From Actinomadura sp. J1-007 (GTDB lineage Bacteria; Actinomycetota; Actinomycetes; Streptosporangiales; Streptosporangiaceae), in the NCBI RefSeq assembly GCF_009793335.1, contig NZ_WING01000001.1:4898001-4962000 (forward strand): DNA of 64,000 nucleotides. The letters run 5' to 3'. A model generated the notes under the pieces. It did no database searches and had not been told where the DNA came from. It was given only the letters and a program-made list of their open reading frames with translations. Shown piece by piece: positions 54,016 through 62,732 of the stretch. Both the position numbers and the translations under genes were made by a program. Every line of letters starts with the position of its first letter. Positions within the stretch are counted from its first letter, which is position 1.

Positions 54016-54058
54016 GACGCGCGGGGTCCCTTCCGGTGTGGAAGGGACCCCGCGCGTC
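54016..54058. terminator. 19-bp perfect hairpin, bidirectional terminator
   Basis: Positions 54016-54034 (GACGCGCGGGGTCCCTTCC) pair perfectly with 54040-54058 around the 5-base loop GGTGT. It is the strongest hairpin in the window. It lies 11 bases beyond the stop of the small gene on the minus strand and downstream of the propeller gene on the plus strand. Confidence 0.75.
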
Positions 54059-54068
54059 GTGACCGGAC

Positions 54069-54215
54069 TCAGTGGCCGGTGCGCTCGTCCTCGGTCGCGG
54101 ACGTCTCGGAGGAGTCGGTGGGCAGGACGCCCTGCTCGGACTCCGAGTCGAGCGTGCGGCGCTCGGGCCACGCGTCCAGCTTGGTGCGACGAGGGTTCGC
54201 CAGTGCGTTGCTCAT
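54069..54215 (-). CDS. Small acidic protein, 48 aa
   Basis: The sequence begins MSNALANPRRTKLDAWPERR, continues TLDSESEQGVLPTDSSETSA and ends TEDERTGH. GGGAGGA lies about 10 bases upstream of the ATG. A strong hairpin follows the stop. The C-terminal half is acidic and Ser/Thr-rich; there are no Cys or Tyr and one Trp. It lies between the conservon P450 and the hairpin. I know no family; it appears to be a genuine short gene. Confidence 0.5.
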   Translation of the reverse strand: MSNALANPRRTKLDAWPERRTLDSESEQGVLPTDSSETSATEDERTGH

Positions 54216-54404
54216 GGTTGCTGCTGTCCTCCCGTGGAACCTCGATTATGAAGATCTTCCCGGATACCCACCCCTGGTCCGCAAAATGGTCTAGACCTGC
54301 GTACCGATCCCGCTGTGCTAGGGACCGCCTGCCGCGCGCGGCGGGAGGCCGTCGTCATGGGGAGCGCCGCGACCCCGCGAGACATTCCCGGCATCCCGTC
54401 CGAG

Positions 54405-55715
54405 CTAGAAGTCGTCGTCCCAGGCCGTCATGTCCTGGATGACGGGGGAGAAGACGGCGGGCAGCGCGCGCAGGCCCCGCACCGACGCCGACGGCCGCCA
54501 CTCCAGCCGCTCCGGCGGTACGGCCAGCGCCACGTCCGGGAGCCGGTCGAGCAGCACCTCGACGGCGGTCCTGGACATGGTCTCGGCCAGCTCCGGCGCG
54601 GGGAACGGGCAGCCGTGCTCGCCGTGCCCGAACGACAGGTGCGCCCGGTTCGCGCCGGGCCCGTGGTCGGTGTAGGAGCCGGGCCGCACCCGGGGGTCGG
54701 CGCCGGCGGCGGCGAGCCCGAGCACCAGCAGGTCGCCGCGGCGGACGCGCCGTCCGCCGAGGTCGCAGTCGTGCACGGCCCAGCGGCCGATGAGGTTCCG
54801 CGCGGGGGCGTCCTCCCACAGCGCCTCGTTCAGCGCCTGCGAGACGCCGCCCCTGCCGCCCTGCATCGACATCGAGAACCGGTCGTCCACCAGCATCAGC
54901 CGCAGCGCGTTGCCGATCCAGTCGCCGGTCCGCTGGTGCGCGGCGGCCGTCACCGCCAGCAGGTCGAGCGTGATCTCCTCGTCGGTCAGCCCGGCGGGGT
55001 GCTCGACCAGCCGGGACGGGACGTCCCTCGCCGGGGCCGCGCGCCGCTCGGCGACGAGCCGCGCCATCCGGTCCCGGATCCGCTCGCGCGCCCGCGCGGC
55101 CTTGCCGTCCGCGTCCAGCGACTCGGCGACGTCCTGCGCGAGGACCGGGATGTCGCCGCGCGGCAGCCCGTACAGCTCGGCGAGGACGTGCAGCGGGAAC
55201 CGGTGCGCGTACTGCGCGACCAGGTCGGCCTCGCCGTCGCCGGAGAACGCGCGCAGGAGCCGGTCGGCGGCCCGCTCGCAGACCAGCGTCAGCGCGGACC
55301 GTTCGACCCGGTCCAGGGCGTCGCCGATCGCGCCCGTGCGGCGCCGGTGCTCGGCCCCTTCGGCGAACGTCACCGACGGCGTCCAGCCGACGTGCGGCAT
55401 CAGCGGCCAGTCGTCGGGAACGAGCTCCCGGGCGTTCCAGCGCCGGCAGTCGCGCGCGAACAGCCGCGGGTTCCCGGCGACGTGGCCGACCTCGCGGTAG
55501 CCGAGGACGAACCAGGCGGGGACGTCGCCGTCCAGCAGCACCGGCACGACCGGGCCGTGCCGCTGCCGCAGCGACCGGTGCAGCTCGCCCGGGTCGCCCG
55601 CGAGCCGCGCCCCGCACAGCCGGACCGGCTCCGCGGGCTCGTTCCGCGGGGCGGGCGGGTCGGCGGCGGCGGGCTCCTGCGGGGAGGCGGGCGGCGGTGC
55701 CGTTGGATTCGTCAC
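54405..55715 (-). CDS. Conservon-type cytochrome P450 (CvnE)
   Basis: The protein has 436 residues, with a GTG start at 55715. The heme-binding loop is LSFGHGEHGCPFPA, with C369 as ligand and Pro after it in place of the usual Gly. The I-helix region is LLAVTAAAHQRTGDWIGNAL, without the common AGxxT. 'ALNEALWEDAPARNLIGRWA' fits the ExxR region only partly (EALW...R). Such divergent P450s accompany some actinomycete conservons; the substrate is unknown. It follows DUF742 by 84 bases in the second conservon. The odd I-helix and E-R region suggest a role other than ordinary monooxygenation. Confidence 0.85.
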   Translation of the reverse strand: MTNPTAPPPASPQEPAAADPPAPRNEPAEPVRLCGARLAGDPGELHRSLRQRHGPVVPVLLDGDVPAWFVLGYREVGHVAGNPRLFARDCRRWNARELVPDDWPLMPHVGWTPSVTFAEGAEHRRRTGAIGDALDRVERSALTLVCERAADRLLRAFSGDGEADLVAQYAHRFPLHVLAELYGLPRGDIPVLAQDVAESLDADGKAARARERIRDRMARLVAERRAAPARDVPSRLVEHPAGLTDEEITLDLLAVTAAAHQRTGDWIGNALRLMLVDDRFSMSMQGGRGGVSQALNEALWEDAPARNLIGRWAVHDCDLGGRRVRRGDLLVLGLAAAGADPRVRPGSYTDHGPGANRAHLSFGHGEHGCPFPAPELAETMSRTAVEVLLDRLPDVALAVPPERLEWRPSASVRGLRALPAVFSPVIQDMTAWDDDF

Positions 55716-55799
55716 GGTGCGGTCTCCGGTGCTGCGGCTGCGGACGGGTCGTGGAGGCGGGCGGCGCGCGGCGGCGCCTCCACCACCGGGAGCGGCGGG

Positions 55800-56177
55800 T
55801 CAGAGCTGGTGCAGTCCAATGAGCACCTGCTTCAGGGTGTCCAGGTCGGCGGAGGGCCGCGCGGCGGGCGCGGGGGCGGGGTCGCGGAGGGAGACGAGGC
55901 CCGCCTCCAGCAGGTCGCGCAGGAGGATCCGCACCGCGCCGGCCGGCAGCCCCAGGCGGGCCGCCAGCTCCGCCACGGCGACCGGACGGCGCCGGCACAG
56001 CCGCAGGATCAGGGCGTGCTCGGACGGCCCGCCGGGCACGTCGCCGGTCTCGGCGACGGCGAGCGTCGCCAGGTCGATCGGGACCGGGGGCGGCGCGGCG
56101 CCCTCCGGCCGCGCGCGTCCCCCCGTGACCGCGTGCATCCGGTCCGGGTCCTCGCCGTCGACGGGTCGCGGGCTCAT
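55800..56177 (-). CDS. DUF742 protein, CvnC of the second conservon
   Basis: The protein has 125 residues. The ATG at 56177 overlaps the roadblock stop as ATGA. Core: 'PSEHALILRLCRRRPVAVAE', LAARLGLPAGAVRILLRDLL, EAGLVSLRDPAP. The N-terminal third is Pro/Gly-rich. It belongs to the same family as the protein at 49631-50008 but is divergent. It lies between roadblock and P450 genes. Confidence 0.9.
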   Translation of the reverse strand: MSPRPVDGEDPDRMHAVTGGRARPEGAAPPPVPIDLATLAVAETGDVPGGPSEHALILRLCRRRPVAVAELAARLGLPAGAVRILLRDLLEAGLVSLRDPAPAPAARPSADLDTLKQVLIGLHQL

Positions 56178-56590
56178 GCCGGGCGGGCGCCGTCCCGCCG
56201 GCGCGGGGGCGCGGTCAGCAGCCCGCCGGCCCGCTCGACCAGCTCGTTCATCGCGCGCCCGACCCGGCCGACGTCGGCGTCCGCCTCGGCGACCACGGCG
56301 AGGTGCGCGCCCTCTCCGGCGGGGACGATCAGCAGGACGCCGCCGCGGAACTCCACCATCGACTGCCCGGACCCGATCCCCTCGCCGAACTCGGCGGACG
56401 CGCTGACCGCGAGGCTCTGGACGCCGGAGGCGACGGCCGCGAGCCGGTCGGCGCGGTCCTCGTCCAGGCCCGCGGTGAAGCGGACCTTCAGGCCGTCCTG
56501 GGACAGCACGAGGACGTGCCGGACGCCCGGGGCGCGCGCCACCAGGCCGTCCAGCGTCCAGTCGGGCCGCCGCGTTCCCTCGATGCTCAT
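56174..56590 (-). CDS. Roadblock/LC7 domain protein, CvnB
   Basis: The protein has 138 residues. It starts MSIEGTRRPDWTLDGLVARA, then PGVRHVLVLSQDGLKVRFTA, DRLAAVASGVQSLAVSASAE and VEFRGGVLLIVPAGEGAHLA, the classic roadblock fold that regulates GTPases. It overlaps both the kinase stop and the DUF742 start by four bases. No GTPase gene is present in this conservon, so its partner may be encoded elsewhere, possibly the GTPase at 49989-50692. Confidence 0.92.
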   Translation of the reverse strand: MSIEGTRRPDWTLDGLVARAPGVRHVLVLSQDGLKVRFTAGLDEDRADRLAAVASGVQSLAVSASAEFGEGIGSGQSMVEFRGGVLLIVPAGEGAHLAVVAEADADVGRVGRAMNELVERAGGLLTAPPRRRDGARPA

Positions 56591-58329
56591 CGGTCCCGTC
56601 CCGTGTCCTGTGCCTCGGTGCCGTCGCCGGTGGCGGAGGCGCCGTCCGGGGCCCCGCCAAGGTCTTCGCCGGGGGAACGGCCCGCCCCGCGGAACGCGGC
56701 GAACCGCCCCGCGTCGCTCCGGGCCGACTCGGCCGCCGCGGGCTCCGGCGCCGCGCCGTCGATGCCGGCGACGCCGACGAGGCTCTCGCCGCGCGGCCGT
56801 TTCGGCAGGTCGAGCGCCCCGGCCTCGATCCGCGCCGTCCCGGACGCGGCGGTCGCGTGCGGCGCGTCGTGGACGGGCGCGGACGAGAAGCCCGTGTTGC
56901 CGGTGATCGGACCGGCGCGGTGGGCGTACCCGTCGAGCGCGGACGGCACGTCGGCGTCGAAGGGGTCCTTCGGCGGAACGACGAGCCGCCGCGGGATCAG
57001 CACCACCACGCCGAGCCCGCCGCGCGAGGACGGCCGGAAGCTGACCCTCAGCCCGTACCTGACCGCGAGGCGGCCGACCACCGCGAGGCCGAGCCGGGTC
57101 CCGGGCAGGTTGGCCACTTCGAGGGGCGCGGTCACCAGCCGTTCGGCGCGGGCCCGCTCGCGGTGCCGCATGCCGTGCCCGCTGTCCTCGATCAGCACGA
57201 CGACGCCCGCGTCCTCCTCCTCGACGTACACGTGCACCTCGGTGTCGCGCGAGGAGAACATCGTCGCGTTGTCCATCAGCTCGGCGAGCGCGTGCATCAC
57301 CCCCTCGGCGGCGAACCCGGCGACGTGCGCGGTGCTGCTGTAGTGCAGCCGGAGGCGGCGGTAGTCGGCGATGCGGCCCATGGCGCCGCGCAGGATGCTC
57401 TCCATCCGGATCGGCTTGGTCCAGCGCCGGCCCGTCCGGCCGCCGCTCAGCACCGCGATGCCGTCGGCGGTCCGGCCGATCTGCGAGACGCCGTGGTCCA
57501 GGTCCAGCAGGTCGGCGAAGAACGGCTCCTCGCCGAACCGGAACTGGAGCTCGCGGAGCTGCGCGAGCATCCGCGTCACCGCCGCCTGCACGCGCGACGC
57601 GGCGTGCGCGCACGCGATCCTCGTGAACGCGCCGGAGCGTTCGCCCTCGGCGATGGTGTGCACGGTGGTCTCCAGGAGCCGCCGCACGAGCGGGTGGGAG
57701 GGCGGCTCGGTCTCGGTGAGGACGGCGTCGGGCGACCTGCGCATGCCGCGGAGCTTCGCGCCGACGGCGGGCAGGGTGGTGTCGGCGAAGAACGCCGCCT
57801 GCTCCTCCAGCACCGCGAGGTCCGCCTGCGCCTCGGCGGCGGCGCGCTCGGCGGAGGCGACCTCGTGGACGACGCCGTTCAGCACGCGCTGGAGCGAGGG
57901 GCTGGAGGGCCGCGGCAGGCTCGCGAGCGCCTCCTCGGGCAGGGCGCCCTGCCGGACGAGGCGGATCGCCTGGGGGAGCGGGCCGTCGGCCAGCTCGCCG
58001 ATCTGGCGTTCGAGGCGGGCGGCGGAGCCCTCGGCCTCGGCGAGCCTCGCGCGCAGCGGCCGGGCCAGGGCGGCGTGGTAGGCGGCCACCGCGACGGCGG
58101 CGCACAGCACGAGCGCGGCGCCGCCGCCCGCCCACGCGACGAACGCCTTGGTCTCGGGCGAGGCCGCGAACACCGAGCCCAGCCACGCGGCGCCGACGAC
58201 GGTCACCGCGACCACCCACGCGAGCAGCGCCCGTTCCAGCGGCGACCGTTCGAGCGGGCCGTGTGCGCGCGGCAGGTGTTCCGGCGGCGTCCGTTCCATC
58301 GGATGGTCGGGGGACAGGTGTGCTGGCAT
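56587..58329 (-). CDS. Conservon sensor histidine kinase, CvnA of the second set
   Basis: The protein has about 580 residues. The ATG at 58329 (MPAHLSPDHPMERTPPEHLP) is a choice among several in-frame starts. Two membrane helices (LLAWVVAVTVVGAAWLGSVF and 'FVAWAGGGAALVLCAAVAVA') lie close together, with little outer sensor. A coiled segment leads to the kinase core: FADLLDLDHGVSQIGRTADG, 'LAELMDNATMFSSRDTEVHV' (N-box), VVVLIEDSGHGMRHRERARA and GTRLGLAVVGRLAVRYGLRV. The C-terminal ~130 residues are Ala/Pro-rich. It starts the A-B-C-P450 operon. Confidence 0.88.
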   Translation of the reverse strand: MPAHLSPDHPMERTPPEHLPRAHGPLERSPLERALLAWVVAVTVVGAAWLGSVFAASPETKAFVAWAGGGAALVLCAAVAVAAYHAALARPLRARLAEAEGSAARLERQIGELADGPLPQAIRLVRQGALPEEALASLPRPSSPSLQRVLNGVVHEVASAERAAAEAQADLAVLEEQAAFFADTTLPAVGAKLRGMRRSPDAVLTETEPPSHPLVRRLLETTVHTIAEGERSGAFTRIACAHAASRVQAAVTRMLAQLRELQFRFGEEPFFADLLDLDHGVSQIGRTADGIAVLSGGRTGRRWTKPIRMESILRGAMGRIADYRRLRLHYSSTAHVAGFAAEGVMHALAELMDNATMFSSRDTEVHVYVEEEDAGVVVLIEDSGHGMRHRERARAERLVTAPLEVANLPGTRLGLAVVGRLAVRYGLRVSFRPSSRGGLGVVVLIPRRLVVPPKDPFDADVPSALDGYAHRAGPITGNTGFSSAPVHDAPHATAASGTARIEAGALDLPKRPRGESLVGVAGIDGAAPEPAAAESARSDAGRFAAFRGAGRSPGEDLGGAPDGASATGDGTEAQDTGRDR

Positions 58330-58655
58330 GGGCGCGGATCCTTGGCAACGGCCTCGGCCGACGGAGGGAATGGAGGCGGGCACGAACCGTAGGATGCATC
58401 ATTCCGAATGCGGGCGGGCGTCGTTCCGGCCAAAATTCAGGCGGCGCCGGAAGGGATCTGGTTGGCTCCCGACGTGTTTGCCGTCTTTTCCGTACGGAAC
58501 GGTATCGCCACAGGTCGGCGGCGCGGGAATTGATCGCGCTCCGACAATGATGGGATGAATTGCACCGCTATGCCGCGTTGTGTTTCCGGTCCCGCGAGAA
58601 AGGGGCTAAGGCGTGCCGGAACGGTCGAAACAACGCCCGGCGGAGATCGTTCCGA

Positions 58656-59405
58656 TCATCGGGCGCGGTCCCCGTCGTCCCGGCCCGCCGGGAAGGCGAG
58701 ATCGCGCACGCTCACCGCGTTGTCCACGACGGCCGCCGCGACCTCCGCGAGCCGGCGGTTGTTGCCGCGCGCGAACGACCGCATCCGCGCGAACGCCTCG
58801 TCCACCCCGACGCCGAGCCGGGCGGCGAGGACGCCCTTGGCCTGCTCGATCACGATCCGGGAGGTCAGGGCCGTGCGCAGCTGCTCGGCGAGCGCGTGCT
58901 GCTCGCGCAGCGACCGCTGGTAGAGGATGCCGACCGTCGCGACGTCCCCGAGCGCCTGCCCGACCGCGATCCGGCCGCCGTCCAGCACGCCCGGCCGCCG
59001 CCGGAACAGCGCCGTCGCGCCGATCACCTCGTCGTGCAGCCGCATCGGCAGCGCCGTCACCGACCGGAACCCCGCGTCCAGGATCGCCGGGGCCGCGCGC
59101 GGCCAGCGCTCCAGATCGGCCTCGACGTCGCCGGACGCCACCGGACGGCCCGCGCGGAAGCAGTCGAGCCACGGCCCCTCCTCGCCGCCCGTCCGGTCGA
59201 GGCCGTCGCGGGCCTCCTCGCCCGTCGCCGCCGTGACCTGGAGGCGGCCGTCCAGGTCCGACAGCATCAGGCCGGTGGCGTCCACCTCCAGCAGCTGCGC
59301 GTGGCGTTCCGCCAGGACGGCCAGGAAGTCGACGATGTCGAAGTCGGCGGCCATGGCGCTCGCGGGATCGACGGACGTCCGCGGCGGTCTCTCCTCCCGG
59401 ACCAT
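58656..59405 (-). CDS. GAF-ANTAR domain regulator
   Basis: The protein has 249 residues. The ATG at 59405 has AGGAGG seven bases upstream. A GAF domain spans about 20-170 (FLAVLAERHAQLLEVDATGL, 'SVTALPMRLHDEVIGATALF'). The ANTAR domain follows (SRIVIEQAKGVLAARLGVGV, 'FARMRSFARGNNRRLAEVAA'). ANTAR proteins bind paired RNA hairpins and prevent transcription termination. The target RNA is not in view. No kinase partner lies next to it. Confidence 0.9.
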   Translation of the reverse strand: MVREERPPRTSVDPASAMAADFDIVDFLAVLAERHAQLLEVDATGLMLSDLDGRLQVTAATGEEARDGLDRTGGEEGPWLDCFRAGRPVASGDVEADLERWPRAAPAILDAGFRSVTALPMRLHDEVIGATALFRRRPGVLDGGRIAVGQALGDVATVGILYQRSLREQHALAEQLRTALTSRIVIEQAKGVLAARLGVGVDEAFARMRSFARGNNRRLAEVAAAVVDNAVSVRDLAFPAGRDDGDRAR

Positions 59406-59670
59406 TGCCGTCTCCTCCTGGGCTGCGGGGGCGTTCGCGTACTCGTGAAGGCGGCGTGCGCACCGTCCGGGAACGCGTGCTCGCCGACCCTGCGTACCAC
59501 GGTCCAAGATGCTTGCAGTACCCGTGGCGGCGCTTTCCGAAACCGCGGCCGCAGCCGCAGGGTCCCCTGGGTCCAGAGGTGACGGCGAGACTCGTCGACC
59601 ACCCTCCGCGGCGCGTCCGCCCGGAATATCCGCTCGCGTTCCGGGGGCCGCGGCTGGGAGGGTCTGGGGC

Positions 59671-60230
59671 ATGTCGGATGTGCTTGCCGTGCGTGACGCG
59701 GACCGGCTCGCCGAGCTCCAGGCTCGGGGGAACGGATGAAGTTCGTGTTCTTCTGGGGGCACCGGGAGCCGCGGTCGGGCGCGGCCGGACCCGGGTGCCT
59801 CAGCCAGTGGTGGTCGTCGCCGTTCACGCTGGACGGCGTGACGTACGCGACCGCCGAGCACTACATGATGGCCGAGAAGGCGCGGCTGTTCGGCGACGGG
59901 GCGAGCGCCGCCGCGATCGTCGCGGCGAACCACCCCCGGCACGCCAAGGACCTCGGGCGGCGGGTGCGCGGGTTCGACGAGGCGACGTGGGTCGAGCACC
60001 GGTTCGAGATCGTGGTGCGCGGCAACGTCGCCAAGTTCTCCCAGCACCGGGACCTCGGCGACTACCTGAGGGGAACGGGGCGCCGCGTGCTGGTCGAGGC
60101 GAGCCCGCTCGACCGCGTGTGGGGCATCGGCCTCGCGGCGGACGACGAGCGCGCCGGTGACGCCGCCTCCTGGGAGGGGCTCAACCTGCTCGGGTTCGCG
60201 TTGATGGAGGCCCGGAGCCGCCTGGCGTGA
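59671..60230 (+). CDS. NADAR family protein (probable missing base at the N-terminus)
   Basis: The core frame from the ATG at 59736 (164 residues) is intact: MKFVFFWGHREPRSGAAGPG, SQWWSSPFTLDGVTYATAEH, YMMAEKARLFGDG, EIVVRGNVAKFSQHRDLGDY, VLVEASPLDRVWGIGLAADD. These are the NADAR family motifs; members hydrolyse N-glycosidic bonds of ADP-ribose or riboflavin intermediates. Upstream, an ATG at 59671 with GGGAGG encodes MSDVLAVRDADRLAELQARG and stops at 59737-59739. One more G in the run at 59726-59730 would fuse it to the core (QARGERMKFVFF), giving about 186 residues. The exact substrate is unknown. Confidence 0.85.
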
Positions 60231-60261
60231 CCGGCGGCCCCGGGCTCTGGGGCGGTCGCGG

Positions 60262-62550
60262 TCAGCGCGCCGAGCGCGCGAACGCGGCGTAGAGGCGCGC
60301 GGCCGAGGTGCCGAGGCCGGTCGGGCCGCCGAGGACGCGCGCGGCGGCGGCCGGGGACGAGGGTACGGCCGTGTCCGGTTCGGCGTCCGAGTCCGAGTGC
60401 GGGGCGGGCGCGGTGCCGGTCGCCGGGGACGGGTCGGTGTCCGGGACGCCGAAGCGCTCGTGCAGCGTGGCCTCGTCGTAGCGCTCGGTCCGGTGGTGCC
60501 AGCGGAAGATGCCCGCCATCCAGTCGCGCAGCTCGTCCACGTAGGCGTCGAGGGCGGCGCGGCCCTCGCGGCTCAGGCGGAACTCGGCGGCGACGGCGGG
60601 CACCTCGGCGGCAGCCAAGTGCTCGAACTGCCGCAGCCGCTCGGTCATCAGGTCGTTGACGATCGCGACGGCGTCGTCGCGCCCGCACTCCAGGAACCGC
60701 TCGACGGCCAGCACCCCGTTGTTGACCTCGTGCTCGAACTCGATCTCCTTCTGGTACGAGAAGACGTCGTTCAGCAGGCACGCGTAGTCCATCGCGGACG
60801 ACTCGATCCCGCGCATCGTGCGGGTGTCGTACACCTCGTCGGGGATGAGCGCGCCGTGCTCGATCCGCGACAGCTCGGTGGTCATCTCCGAGCCGAACCC
60901 GTGGCGGCGCATCTCCAGGTAGTCGACCGGGTCGGGGATCCGGCTCTGGATCTGCCCGGCCAGCTCCCACAGCCAGGCGTCGACCATCAGCTCGACCGCG
61001 CGGTGCAGCCGCGCGCGGTCGTGCGCCGCCATCGGCTCGGCCGTACGGCACCACAGGTCGGCGAGGCCGCGTTCGAAGGGGTTCTCGGGCAGCGGGGTGC
61101 CGCCGCAGTCCAGCGGCATGAACGCGGGTATCCGCGCGACGAAGCGCTTGGCCCCGGCCATGTCGCGGTCGCGGAAGAACACCGCGGGGAAGTAGTCGTC
61201 GCCCCACGTCCCCCAGCACAGCCACTGCGTCGCCTGCGCGAGCGCCTCGGCGGACGCGTCGGGGTCCAGACCGGACGCGCAGATCGCGAAGTCGAAGCGG
61301 TCGAGCTGCTCGGCCGTCCACACCGGCTCGGCCATCCTCGGCACCGGGCCGAACATGCCCATCGCCTCGCACCACGCCACGGCCGCGCGCCGCGCCGCCG
61401 GGTAGTGCGGGTTGTCGCCCACCTGGTACGGCATGGGGAAGTCGGGGTGTTCGAGCGGCCCGACGCGGCGCCCGTACGGGACGTACGGGCGGGACGCGTG
61501 CGCGGCCTTCAGCAGGCCCCGCACCCGGGCGCCGGGCGCGGAGGCCCGGTCGGCCGACTCGTTCATGTAGCGGCTGGAGCGCAGGTGCCATTCGTGGCCG
61601 CCGGACTGCCAGTCCTGGAGGCCCTTGACGTACCTGAGCACGTCGGCGCGTTCGGCGGGGTCGAGGCCGTGCTCCTCGAACAGGCCCGGCAGCTCGGTCA
61701 GCGTCGTGTTCTCGAACTGCCGCAGCCGCGAGGTGATCAGGTCGTTGACCAGGCCGGCCGCGCGCTGCGTCCCGACGCCGAGGAAGTGCTCGACGACCAG
61801 CACCGAGTTGTTGATCTCGCCTTCGGACTCGGTCTCGCGCTGGTAGGAGAAGATGTCGTTGCGCAGGTGCACGCCGTCGGAGAAGGTGTCCTTCAGCACC
61901 CGCAGCGGACGGGTCGCGGCGACCCGTTCGGGCACCTCGGCGCCCACGGCGTGCTCGACCAGGTCGGCCGACCAGGGCGCCCCGCCGACCTTGCGGCGCA
62001 TCTCGACGTACTCGATCGGGTTGGGCACGCGCGCGCCGGTGATGTTGGCCAGCTCCCACAGCGACTCGCGCAGCAGGTTCTCGGTGCTCTCGGCGAACCG
62101 CCGCCGCCACGCCCGCGACCGGGCGGGCACCGTCCGCGCCCACAGGTCGGCGAGGCCGCGCTCGACGGCGTTGACGGGCTCGGGCGGCTCGCCGTCGGCC
62201 ATGAACGCGCCGAGCCGGTCGAGGTAGGCCCTCGCGCCCTCCTGGTCGCGGGTCCGCTTGAAGACCTCCAGGAAGTGGTCGTCGAAGTAGAACACCCACA
62301 CGTACCAGTCGGTGATGAGGTCGAGCTCGACGGCGTCGCAGTCGGGATGGGTGTAGGCGCACAGCAGCGCGTAGTCCATCGCGTCCAGCGCGCGCTCGTC
62401 CCAGATGTCGGGGGTGCCGGGGTCGCGGGTCTCGTCCAGCATCCCGAGGTCGCGGGCCCAGGCCCGGCTGTGCGCGCGGGCCCGCTCCAGATGCGGGTTG
62501 AGGCGCGCGGGGTACGGGACGTAGAACTCGGGCAGCTCGAATGGTCGCAT
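60262..62550 (-). CDS. geoA: Geosmin synthase, bifunctional
   Basis: The protein has 762 residues. The ATG at 62550 gives MRPFELPEFYVPYPARLNPH, the usual start. The N-domain has DDHFLE (D90-E95) and NDIFSYQRETESE and makes germacradienol from farnesyl diphosphate. The C-domain has DDYFP (D451) and NDVFSYQKEIEFE and converts this to geosmin. Both domains look complete. The C-terminal tail, after a Pro/Ala-rich linker, carries GPTGLGTSAAR (residues 742-752), the same motif as in the encapsulin-linked cyclase. It lies 20 kb from the encapsulin operon and has no operon partner. Confidence 0.95.
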   Translation of the reverse strand: MRPFELPEFYVPYPARLNPHLERARAHSRAWARDLGMLDETRDPGTPDIWDERALDAMDYALLCAYTHPDCDAVELDLITDWYVWVFYFDDHFLEVFKRTRDQEGARAYLDRLGAFMADGEPPEPVNAVERGLADLWARTVPARSRAWRRRFAESTENLLRESLWELANITGARVPNPIEYVEMRRKVGGAPWSADLVEHAVGAEVPERVAATRPLRVLKDTFSDGVHLRNDIFSYQRETESEGEINNSVLVVEHFLGVGTQRAAGLVNDLITSRLRQFENTTLTELPGLFEEHGLDPAERADVLRYVKGLQDWQSGGHEWHLRSSRYMNESADRASAPGARVRGLLKAAHASRPYVPYGRRVGPLEHPDFPMPYQVGDNPHYPAARRAAVAWCEAMGMFGPVPRMAEPVWTAEQLDRFDFAICASGLDPDASAEALAQATQWLCWGTWGDDYFPAVFFRDRDMAGAKRFVARIPAFMPLDCGGTPLPENPFERGLADLWCRTAEPMAAHDRARLHRAVELMVDAWLWELAGQIQSRIPDPVDYLEMRRHGFGSEMTTELSRIEHGALIPDEVYDTRTMRGIESSAMDYACLLNDVFSYQKEIEFEHEVNNGVLAVERFLECGRDDAVAIVNDLMTERLRQFEHLAAAEVPAVAAEFRLSREGRAALDAYVDELRDWMAGIFRWHHRTERYDEATLHERFGVPDTDPSPATGTAPAPHSDSDAEPDTAVPSSPAAAARVLGGPTGLGTSAARLYAAFARSAR

Positions 62551-62732
62551 GAACGGCCAGGTCCCTTCCGTCGCGGTCGGGGTTCGGTGGTGCGCCGGGC
62601 GTCGGCGGCGCGCCGGGCTGCGGCGGCGCGCCGGCGCCTTCGCTCCGGGCAACGTACCGCGCTCGCCCGGTTACCGCTGGTTAGATTTCCGTATGGCGTC
62701 ATGGGTCGCGCCTGTCCGGGTACGGGCGGCAC

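Noticed and set aside
54069..54215. RiPP precursor for the adjacent P450
   Set aside because: No Tyr, Cys or aromatic core motif, and the P450 belongs to a conservon, so no peptide-modifying system is supported.
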